From Tachypleus tridentatus (Eukaryota > Arthropoda > Merostomata > Xiphosura > Limulidae): a DNA stretch of 64,000 nucleotides. The DNA is taken from NCBI RefSeq assembly GCF_004210375.1, contig NC_134825.1:43332348-43396347 (forward strand), in the 5' to 3' direction. Below the pieces are notes generated by a model, which was not told the DNA's origin, ran no database searches, and saw nothing but the letters and a program-made list of their open reading frames with translations. Shown piece after piece: positions 50,101 to 62,100 of this stretch (its first letter is position 1; each line of letters starts with the position of its first letter). The position numbers were made by a program, and so were the translations under genes.

Positions 50101-53100
50101 AGGATTGTCTCCAGTAGTGTATGTATATTGAACCAAATTTGTAGAATTAAAGATATCTTTAATGTAAAAGATGTGATACCAAATTTCCTGAATTATTAAA
50201 TTGTTTATCAATACAAAATATCCTAGATATAATCCTAGGTATATACATTTTACAATTAAAACGTTATAGTGAATGATTAGAGAACACAATGATTTAAAAT
50301 TGATAAAGTAGTAAAAACAAAACATGTATACATGTAGAACTTGATCTCTACTAACTGTGGATAACATCATCCACGCAGGCATCCTTGGGCCTGGTGCTTG
50401 ATGTATAGTTCATGGTGATTCACATAGTTCTCATCATCAAAACAATGGCTCACCACTATCAAGATACTTATTTAGATTTCTTTCACTACCATCTATGTGT
50501 ACAGAGTTATTGAATTCCCTTTGCAACATACACTTATGCAATCTGCTGTTTTGGGGTTCATTTTCACTGCCATCAAATTGTTTTTCTAAAGAAACACAAT
50601 GCATCTATTGCAAGGATTTCAGAGGACTACCTTCATTTTGTGGGTCATGCAACCTACATACAGATAGAAAAATATTTTTCATTGAAAGCTAGCTTGCATC
50701 ATTTTGCCAGAATAAAGTTATTGTAAACTGGTTGAATTAGTTACTTCAATTTCAACGTCTAATACATGGTGGTATTTACCAGACTTATGATAACTCATTT
50801 GTCAAATAGAAATCCCATCTTTTTGGTTATATATATCTTTATAGGCATACAACAAGCGCTACCTAGCACTGGCTGAGGGTACACATTTTCTGTTATACTC
50901 GTATACTCGCCTGAGTTAGTAGCTAGACTCACTACTGGTATTCCTGCACTTTTCATGCTCATTACATGAGTGAGTATTTTGTTTATCTTGCAACTTAACA
51001 GCTTATACAGAAATTCCCAATTGCCCGCTACCAAAGCAGATGCTCTGATCATCCCTTCTGGAGTGACATTCAGGTGGATACATCATTACAGTTAATTGTG
51101 CCAAAAATATAAATGGAAAGCCAGGAAAGTCATATTTATTTCCTGGAAACCACTCTGTTTATGCTACAGAGCTAAGACTTATTGACTGCTAATTCACTCT
51201 CAGCTCAGCTTGAACTCCACTAGATGTACATACTTGAGGAGGGTGGCTTGTTTTAGAGGTAACCACTTCAGTTGCTGCTATTGTCTTCTTTCTTGTGATA
51301 CGTTTGAAGTTACCACTTTATACCTCGTAGTCAAAGATAGCGTTTGTTTAAATGAGAATGCCTACTCCTGTTTTCAGCCATTACAGACAGTTACAAGCTT
51401 GAAATGCCTCAAAAATGACAAAAGTCCTCCTTAATCACACTTTTAAAGATCATGAGATATTCTTCCTCACTATTTTCACCCATGTATTTGATATAAATAT
51501 CTCCATTATGAAATCTTTATCTATGATGAAAGAGAAAGTCTTGTTTATGTAGTCAAGTAGCCTGGTGCTGATACCCTTACAATTAGGTGAGTACTACTTT
51601 TCGACTCAGGTCACAGAATTATGAATTACTAGAGGTTTCTGGTCATTGAAGATCCTACATGACTCCAGGGTGTTTTGAGGTTGCTTCAGCCAGATATCTC
51701 TCATCACAGAGAGTTTCCCCACTGCCACACAGATCATCATCTTCACCAGAGCATGCCTGTTGTTTAGCCTGCTGCCAAAGCAACTCCTGATGGTGAACAT
51801 CATCCAACAAAGTCACCTCCAATATCTCTGCCAACTATAAGTTGTGTCAACCAGGGTCAGGGTTTTATTGCTTTCGCCAGCAAATGCCTAGATGTTCTAT
51901 AGACATTGCTTTACTTAGACTCAATACACCATAATAATAAACAGGCGTCATCCATTGTAAAATGAAAAACAAAGATACCTTTATTGTGCTTCAAGTTTGA
52001 AATTGAGCTGTAATTCAAAAGTGTAAGGAGGTAGATAAATAAGATAAGTGCCAAAAATGTTTAAGTTCAACGTTAAGCTCTGAACAGAAATAATTTCTCT
52101 TAAAAGAAGAACAGTAAAAACTACGTCTTGAAGCAAAGAAAACTTATCTCTCAGCCTCAGAACAGGAGCCAGAATTGCTAAAAACAAATACTATTTTTAA
52201 AACTAATCAAATGTGTCAAAAACAAACAAAACATTGTAATATATACAAAAACATTTCTGTCTTAGTGTATGCCTTATCTGATTGAAAGCCATTCTCAAAT
52301 TAACAAATGAGTGTCATGCTGTTAGGCATTACCTATTCACCAGTAAAAACGATCTCTATGCAATTACAACGTTTCATGCTACAGTAGCCTTTCCTAATAG
52401 AAACCACAGTATCGTCGTTGCTAAAAGTCACCTTGTGACGTCAAAAGAAAAAAAGAGAGAGAGAGAGAAAATCTGAAGAGAAAGAAACTTAGTGGCTCCC
52501 TCTCGATCAATGCTATATATAATATAAAAACAATGAAAAGAATACTGAAATTTTGCAAATATTAAGTATTAATCATATTAACCTTCCTGTTCCACATAGG
52601 AAAGTAGAAAGTCACTTAATGAATAATTACCTATTTAAAACAATTGATAAATACAGCTCGTCAGATGAGAATATGATCAGTTTATAAACACAAATAACTT
52701 AATTAGGTACGATTCTGTGTCATATAATGTTTTTGAAGTGAAGACGAGAACGTATCGTATTTTCAAACCTATGTTATTGCGAACTCCGGAACCACAAATC
52801 TTATTTTTTACTTCATTCATTTTAGCAGAAGTCACAAGTTTTTATGTGATGTTCTGAATTTGGAAAAGTACCTGATTAATTTCAGTAAGGAACTAGAGCC
52901 ACTTGATTGGTACATAAAAGTCATTTTATAAGAACATTTTAAAGCTATGTTGAATCTAGAAGAAAGATACTGGAATGTTAGAATAATACGAGTTATTCCT
53001 ATTTCAGTTGCTTGTTATAACGTGTATTTTGTTATTACAATGATAAGACTTACTAATCAGTATCTCATATGAGGTATTGTTGATAAAGTTTAAGGAGTAG

Positions 53101-56100
53101 TTGTTTATAATTTCACAAGCTGCTTTAGGATGTAGCGCAGATAGCTCTCGAGTAGCTTTGCGCGAAATTCAAAACAAACAAACAAACTTTAGGATGTCGT
53201 CCTTCCCACCACGCACCCAGAAAAAAGTCAAGGATATCATTAACACTAAACACATCCATGTCTTTAAGAGTACTTACAATTCCTCAAATTAATAACTAGC
53301 TTTAAAGATCCACGTTTATAGTTACAAACTCTCTTTTGTTTCAAAGAATGCACTTATACGTAAGAAAAATAAGTTACATAGCTGTAAACCCATAAGTGTG
53401 TGTGTGTCAGATATGATTGTAATTTAATTTTATACCAGTTTGCGTCTTTTCAAAATATAGGACAAATGAGGATGTAATTTTTCATTATGCCTGAATGATA
53501 TTAAAACAGATTCATTTGATTGTTCTTTGATTATGTATTTCAAACACATGCAGTTTCGTCAAAAATGGCTCACAATTTAAAATAAATCAAAGACTAACTA
53601 CAGTTCTTTCTCCCTCTCGAGTGACTACTTGTTATTACATCATAAACTAAACCAACGAGAATGAAGTTAAACAACGTTAAACGAACTTACTTTTTATGCA
53701 GCTTCAGACAACAAGAAAAACTAAACAACATATTGCGTTACTTCGAAATTCTAGAAACAGAAGATCTGAAACGGAAAGTTCATTTTCGTAGACAGGTATG
53801 ATGTTTATTGTACAAATAAAATAGTAATTTAAAGTGTATTTATTGTACCTATCTTTATCTTTATGACGTATAATTTGCGAGTAGCTGAATTATGGTGAAA
53901 TGTGAATATACCCCCCCCCCCCTCCGCTGCTTCTGATTTGAATTACGTTTTAGTTTTGGAGTGTTTGTACCAATACAATAGCTGAGGAACACGAATAAAG
54001 ATGGCTCTCAGAATGTTATGTTTAGCAAGTATGACCATCTCGAAAAACCAACACAGCTCCACAATGTTGCTGCATAGGTTGTTTTTTTAATATTTAGTGG
54101 AGTTTTGAGGATATAATCCTATTCTGTTACCAAGACGATTACTATCTGACTCTGTGTGACTGGTTGGCGAGGTAGATGTGACATTTACTATCTGACTCTG
54201 TGTGACCCGTTGGCGAGATAATGTAACATTTACACCCTTGTGCAAATTAATTGAAACGAATGGTCATTTTACTATATTTTCAGCATGGCGGCCGGTGTAG
54301 GCTCGCTGGACACGCTGATTTCCTTTAATAGCTATTTTTTCACACAGACGGCGTCATTAGCTGTGTTTTGCAGTACGGTCGATCTATTTTTTCGGATATA
54401 TGACGAAATTTTGAGGAATATTATGTCATTCAAAATTGCGTTGAAAGGACAAGGAGACCAGTCAAAAACAACTTTTTACCAACTCAATGAAGAAAAAACG
54501 GTATCAATGGGGTCTGAAATACAAGAACTGGACGCAAGAACAATGGAGAAAGGTGTTATTCATTTTTTCGTACAGGGTCAAAGACGTCTGCATGTTTGCA
54601 GATCTCCAGGTGAGAAACTTCGAGAATCTCACATCAATCAATTCGTAAAACATCCCTTGAAGAAGATGTTTTGGGGCTTTTTCAGCTGCTATGGCGTCTG
54701 AGGCTTACATATCGTAGAGAATATGATGCGAGGACCATAGTACATCGAAGTTTTGCAGAAAAGAGTCGTTCCAGAATTGAAAAACAGATTTCCAGATGGA
54801 TCTGGCATTTTTCAGCAAGATCTGGCTCCGTGCCACGCATCGAAACTTGTGAAGAATTTTATGACTACAACGCGAATAAAGATGCTGGACTGGCCTGGAA
54901 ACTCTCCGGACTTAAATCCTATTGAAAATCTTTGGGGGAGTTGTAAAGAAAGACTTCGGGGAAAAGACTGTACTACAAAAGATAATATAATTGAGGCCAT
55001 AATTGAGGTGTGGTACCGCGATCCAAAAATTAGTAAAGATTGCAGTCAACTCGTGGACTCGATGCCAAAGCGGATTAATGATCTTCTGAAAAATAAAGGC
55101 GGTCATATCATGTGTTAATTTGTGAGTAATGTTTGGTTTGACAAAAATCGTAATTTTCCGTCTTGTTTCAATTAATTTGCGCAAGGGTGTATATTATTAT
55201 TTGAATATAAGTTGTAGTTTGGGTTTCTCACGCCAAACAGCTGTTTTTTACTAACAATGAGTACTTTATCTCTCAAGGAAGACTGTTTATAAAGAAATAT
55301 AATTTTTGTTAGGAAATCTTTAAGCTTGTATATTAATACAGCTACAAATCTAGTACCACTGAAATTAAAAACAAACGATAAATTGAAATTAAAATTTGAA
55401 TTATTTGTGTTTTTTTTCCTATATTACTTACAGGACGTTAAAATATCTTTAACTTGAATACAAGCGCCAGGGTGATATGTATATATAAACTCATACACAC
55501 CTACACATTTATATACAGAGATGTATTTATGTACATTAACTTAACATTTCAAAATGATAAGTATATCTATTTTGTCTTGGAAGGTTCTTCCACTGAAAGC
55601 AATTCCAACTTTACCAGAATGGTTATGCAGTGATCGATCGCTGTGCCCTCTGCTTGTTCGATCCCATGGTAACTTAGAAGATTCAGAGCCTTACGTTTAC
55701 AAAGTAAGACACGGTTTCTTATGTTCTGTGTCAGTTTATAGACCAATTGTGTATAAATTTTATATTTATCTCATACATGCATAACCAATACTTCTTTAAT
55801 CGAACTATTTTGATACATTTACATATATTTTGCCATTAAGAAGTTGGCATTGAATATGTATTGCCAGGGTTAAATAACTAAATCAATACCTTACCAAATA
55901 ATAATTTTATCTAGATTATACAGATATCTTAGCAATATAAAACAAGTACATAGATTACAAAATATATTTTTATTTTTAATCAGGCCTATAAATGTAGCCG
56001 AAGAATAGGTGAAAATACTCTAAGGAACAGTGAAACAGAGGTAGGTACTTGTAAATTTACCAAATATATTACTGTAGTTAAGAGCTCATTATAGAGGTTT

Positions 56101-59100
56101 GGGGGTTAGCATATATTCGCCCTCACTTCAGTATGAAAGGGGATTTACTCACTGGAAACGCATAGTAATAACTTTAATGGGTAGTCGGTTATGTAGGAAA
56201 TGATTGATTTTTATGAGATGGTAAACAGGTTACGAAAAATGGGACTCAATAAACAAGATTTTAAAATTGTAAATGAACACTTTTTACGTGTTTTTTTTTT
56301 ACTGTGCATCATAACTTATTGTATTTTTATAATAGACTGATATAATAAAATAGGAGAATCTAGAAAAGGCTCAAGGATTGTCTTCGAGAAGAAATTTGAA
56401 AATTCAATTTATTTGTGAATTTCAAAGTTGTGACACTTTGGTTTTTCAACTTTAAACTTCCTTCTTAGTAATTAGTTTCTGAGCATTTATTAAATATTCC
56501 TATCATAATTATTTTTAAAATGTAGTTTAATACAGCTTTAATAAACAGTGTTTGTCAAGTACATCAGTTTTTCATGGACGTCAATTTGTACAATGATATG
56601 TGTGTATATTGAACTAAATAATTATCATTAGACGATCGATTACACTATGTAACAAAATTTTTACTTTTTCTTGTTCCTGGGCAGAAAGTCTTATTTCCTA
56701 ATTGCTTGCGCCTAAAGTAAATGGAAAAGACCTATTTTTCTCTACAAACTTTGTTTTGTGATCTGGGTAATGAAATTTTCAAATTTACCCATTTTCCAGG
56801 ACATCCCAGGTAGATTCAGTGCTGAGTAGTTCATAGAGAATTTTCTCGAACTTACAAGAATTTTCTAGAATGTTGTAGAACTTACTAGAATGTTGTAGAA
56901 CTTACGAGAATTTTCTAGAACCTCTTAGAATTTTCTAGAACGTTCCATTGTAATATATATACAGGGGCTCACCACTCACCACTTCAGTTTAGTTTTAGCT
57001 GCTTAATTGAACACATAAACCTATGTGATTTTGTTAGAGATGGCATCAAGAAGCTGCAAACGTTCTCCAGATGCTTTCTGCTATGTATGTAGCCAATTCA
57101 TTAAGACAAGAGTAAAAAGTACTCTGTGACAGCATCTTCCAAGATGTGTGAAGTCCACAAGGCATATTTCGGCATGCTTGTCAGGGATCAAAACAAACCC
57201 TAAACACCTCATGTTTCCTGTGAGCACTGCAAAAAAACTTTAGAAGGTAAGACGGACAATATTTGCTTGCTTGAACAGTAATATTTTATATTATACAAAT
57301 TTTAGACCTTTTAAAATTTAAATATCTTTTAATTTTCTTTTTTATTTCCAATACTATAGAAAAAATATCGCATGTAAAATATTTTGCATGAACTTCTTAC
57401 ACATTAGTTGTGGATGAAATAAATCCATTCTTCATAATAATAATTTTATTTTGCGATTTTGCAGTATGGTACAGAGGGAAAAAGAGAGCCATGAAGTTCG
57501 ATATTCCAAGAATTTGGCGTGAACCCACTGATCACTCAAGCAATTGCTACTTCTGCATGGTGGACCCTTCCAAACGTCGTGTTGGCAAGAATACTATTCT
57601 ATCCGGACCTTCCATCATCCATCGTCCCAGTCCCACACTGCCCTGAGCTCCCTGTACCCACTCCACCAGAGAGAAAGCAGCTATCTTCAGAAGAGAGCAT
57701 CAAATCAGAAGAGGAGGAAGACGTTGAAGATCGAGATTATAATTTCAGGGGTGCAGCTGGTGAGAGAAACCCATACTATCCCAACCAAAGAGACCTCAAT
57801 CACTCGATCAGAGATCTTGGTCTAACAAAGTCGAATACCGAGCTTTTGACATCTGGGCTCAGGGAGTGGGATTTGTTAGATGAAAGTCTGCAAGTCGCAA
57901 GTCAGAAGAAGCGTCACCGACATTTTTCAAGGTTCTTCACTCGTCAAGGTGGACTCTACTTCTGCCACAATGTATTCGGTCTGTTCGAAGCAATTGGAAT
58001 TGCCTTTAACCCGAACGAGTGGCGCCTCTTCATTGATAGCTCATCCAGAAGCCTCAAAGCTATGCTGCTCCATAACGAGAATAAGTATTCGTCTCTTCCC
58101 CTGGTTCATTCAGTGCACCTCAAAGACAAATACAACATCGTCAAGACCTTGCTAGAAGCCTTGAAGTATGATGAGTATGGCTGGGAGGTTATCAGAGACT
58201 TCAAAATGGTGGCATTCCTGATGGGTCTCCAAGGAGTATTTACCAAGTTTCTCTGTTGTCTTTGCCTTTGGAACAACAGGAACACTGCAGCGCACTACAA
58301 CAGGAAGCACTGGCTACAACGGACCAGGTTCCTTGTGCGAGGCACAATGTCAAGTGTGAACCGCTAGTGGGCCTCCAGAAGGTGTTGTTCCCACCATTGC
58401 ACATAATATTGGGTCTTATGAAACAATTTGTCACAGCTCTTATAAAGAGGTCTGCAGCCTTCTAGTACCTTCGAGACTTCTTCTCTAAGCTGTCTGAGGT
58501 AAAGGTTAAAGTTGGTGTCTTCGTTGGACTCCAAATAAAGAAGATCCTGGAGTGCACAGAATTCCCCAAGAAACTCAGTAGGAAGGAAAAAAAGCTTGGA
58601 ACAGTTTTGTCGCAGTGGTTTGGGGCTTCTTGGGCCATCACAAGGCCGAAAACTATGTGGAACTGGTTGAGGCTCTGGTGAAAAACTACGGCGAAAAGGG
58701 CTGCAGGATGTCCCTGAAAGTCCATATCCTTGATGCTCATTCTGATAAATTCAAGGAGAACATGAGAGCATAGTGAGACGAGCAAGGTAAGCACTTCCAC
58801 CAAGATATACTGGATTTTGAACGCCGCTAACAAGGAGCGTATAACGAAAACATGATGGGAGACTGTATTTGGGGGCTGATACGTGAAAGTGATTTACATT
58901 ATAGTCCCAAATCTCGAAAAACTACTCACTTCTAAACATATTTGTTCATTTTTATTTGACTTTAGTGTAAATACATGTCAATCTTGATTCATATGTTGTT
59001 TTATTCAGACATTATGTAAATGAAAATGTGCAAATTTGCCCGTTTTTACATGGAAAATAGGTTAATTTCTAAATTTCATTATCCAGATCATAAAAGCAAA

Positions 59101-62100
59101 GTTTTAAGGGAATAATGGCCATTTTATGTACTTTTACAACATAAGCAATTAAGAAATAACACATACTATCCAGGAACAAAATTTGTGTTACATAGTGTTA
59201 TCATTAACGTAAACAAAAAGATGTTTGTGTTTATCTATATGGGCTTCTTTTAAGTTCTTTTTCTTTAAAAAAAACGTATTAACCAAACACGATTCGGTTT
59301 ATTTGTTCTCAGGTATTCGCTCAGACACACTGCATGAATTCGAAATTGTGTTATCAAACAAATAACACATTGTAGGAAAACAAGCAGACTCGGTGTTGTT
59401 ATTTAATCATGCTACTTTATCATGACAGGTTATTTTTACACTTTACTATATTGGTGTTTATTCACTATTTTAAACGTTTTCCTAGTCACGGATTAATTAT
59501 TAGTTACGATATTCAGTTTTTTTTTTTTTTGTTCTTAAGCACAAAACTACACAATGGACTATCTGTGTTCTACCCACTACGAGTATCAAAAACCTGGTTT
59601 TTAACATTGTAAGTCCACAGATATACCGCCGTGACACTGGAGAGCATCTTTATCAGAAAATGAAAACGTTATAGCATAATTCGAGCAACAATAAACATAT
59701 GAAATCTATAACCCTGCTTTAATGCGTTGTTTTTCAAATATGGGATAATCTCTCATCAGCCAGGAGTATTAACTGTGTGGTAATTTTTAGTTTTAAACGA
59801 GTATTCTTTGACTTTCTAAGATAATTTTTTTTTTATAAGATCAACTACAAATGCTCATATTTTTTCCTTTCGCTTGGAAATCACTCTTTTATGACTTCAG
59901 TTTCAGTGAACTATAAAAACAAGACAAAACATGTTAGGCCATACATGTATGAGTGTATCAGACATTTTTGACTGTTGTTGTTTTGAATTAAGCATGAAGC
60001 TACGCAATGGGCTATCTGTGCTCTGCCCACCACGGGTATTGAAACCCGGTTTTTAGCGTTGTAAGTCCACAGACATACCGCTGAGCCACTGGGGGGCGAC
60101 TGCTGGTGGAAAGGTATTATAAAATGTTGTTAATAAATCCTAAGTTCGTCCGATATTTCATTTATGCATGTGGTGGTTGTATGATTTAAAAGCTGATATG
60201 AACAGTTGTCGGTCAACATAAAAACTAATTTTATTTATATGCTACGCACAAAATAGGACACCCCATATATATGTATATATATTATATATTAGTTTGTTAT
60301 AACCAAAAACAATCGAAACAAAAATAAATTTAAAAACAAAAAAATGCAATAATTGAAAGAATCCCAGAGTACAAGCCATAATATGAGATATAAAATGTAC
60401 TCTAGGTTTTGAAGATGACTAAAAAAGTAGAACCCATATTGCAGTGGGTATACAAAGTCTATCAGTCTTAACCTCCATTTGCCAGTCGCACATAAAGAAA
60501 TAAAGTAAAGGAATAGCAAGAGAAATAACAGATATAGAAACAGAAATTAGGAGAGCGAGATGTGGGGGCTTAAGCTTGCAACGTTCCACATCTATATCAC
60601 CATTTACTGCCTGCAGACAGTTATGGGAAGGTTACTGCTCTCCAAAGTAAAGAATAAGAAAAAATAACTGCAAAATAAAGATAAGAAAAATAAGGCACTA
60701 CCGTTTGGGGGTAAGTAAGTTAAACAAACTTACAACCACTCATTAAGTCTAAACAAGCTTTTATATGCGGTAAGGTGTACATCCACATAAAGTAGTGCCA
60801 AGTTGTTAAATGACCTTATTTATAACTAAAAATTGTTACTGGAGAATTTTAGTAAAATGTCTTTAATTTTTATTTCTTTTTATTTATTTAATACATTCTT
60901 ATATTTGTTACAGAATAATTTAGTAATCTTATTTAAAGTTTCTTTATTAAATCCATTAACTATTAATTTTTGTATCAGTGTTTCAACATTACTGATAAAA
61001 TATTGTAATTTTTCTCTAAAAACATACATATATAGTTTTATTTTTCTTAGAAATTTTCTATTTCATGAAGCACCATTTTTGTGAAAAGTTACGTAAGTTA
61101 TGTGTAAAAATGCTGGCATTTAGTGTTAGATCTCTAATCACTGTTTTATAAACACAATACGCCCTCTTCTTTGGTTTTCAGGAATCCACTTTGTTCTGTC
61201 GTTATCCTGAATTGTTAACTTGCCTGTGCTTTGTTGAATCTCTAGCCGACAACGAAGCCCTTGTGGCAGAAGGTTTGCTCTCTTCGACTAATCATATAGT
61301 AAGTTCTATGAAATAATTATAAATTGTACGTAAGTATTGTGGTGGTGATAGCTGTTTTACATGTTATACTTATTTGTTCATATGCTTAGCTAATTAAGCA
61401 TTTTTATTATAAGCTACATTTCTAATAACTTAACTTCATGGGAGTTGTTATTGGTAAATTAATTTTTGATACATAATGTGTTTATTAGCTACACGTTTTA
61501 TGATTATTTGAGTTCGATATAAGAATTAAATTTCCTCTCGTTTAAGTGACAAATTTATTGCCCTTTCATCTAGATCTCGAGACAGAGTTCTAATCATACG
61601 ATACAGGCAACATTTGGTGATTTAGATGTTACTAGATAACTTTAGTCTTTGAAATTTGCAGTATTTAAGTATTCCTATTATTTTTCACATTTAAAATTCA
61701 GTTGAATATAGTTAAGTGATTATTGCCTTTTCGAGTTTTTTTTACCTTGTACTGACAACAGATATTGATTTTAGGTGACTGATATCTGTTTAATGGACAT
61801 CTGTGACTATTTCGACCATCCTTTCAAGCAGTACGAGGACAGTTCCTTACTCCGAGAGCTGAATAAAGCCCTTGTTGCTTTTATTCAGCCAAAAAATCAA
61901 ATATACAGTTTTCCTGTCAACCAGAATTCGAGCTTTGAAGAAACTATTTCGGTTACGTTACCTAATTGCCAAGGAAAGAAAACACGAGATTTATTAAAAA
62001 AATGTATTCATAATAGTGAATGTAGCAAATGTGTATGCTGTGATAATACAATCTTGTTTAACGATTCGACTAATATGAAATATGTTTCGTCAAAAGAACA

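Larger units (their letters stand above)
56642..59198 (+). mobile_element. DNA transposon, copy 2 of the zinc-finger family, with inverted ends
   Basis: Begins 'acactatgtaacaaaatttt' and ends with the inverted 'aaatttgtgttacatagtgt'. Inward similarity continues about 170 bp ('gatctgggtaatgaaatttt' against 'gatctggataatgaaattt'). The coding region is related to, but clearly diverged from, that of the 28.9-kb copy. No convincing target duplication. 'ttatcatta' lies both 11 bp left of the left end and at the right end, which is unexplained. It sits in PARG-like intron F-G, in the same orientation. Confidence 0.82.

Noticed and set aside
56642-56660. Assignment of the transposon to Transib because of CACTATG ends
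   Set aside because: The protein shows none of the Transib/RAG1 features I know, copy 1 has CACTGGG instead, and no 5-bp target duplication was found.
56622-59206. 'ttatcatta' on both sides of copy 2 as a target duplication
   Set aside because: On the left it is separated from the inverted end by about 11 bp, so it does not fit as it stands; coincidence is possible.
61299-61774. Search for a hidden exon carrying the PARG Tyr-rich motif
   Set aside because: Only AT-rich sequence without a matching frame; no Y-x-x-Y-T-G-Y pattern seen in any frame by eye.
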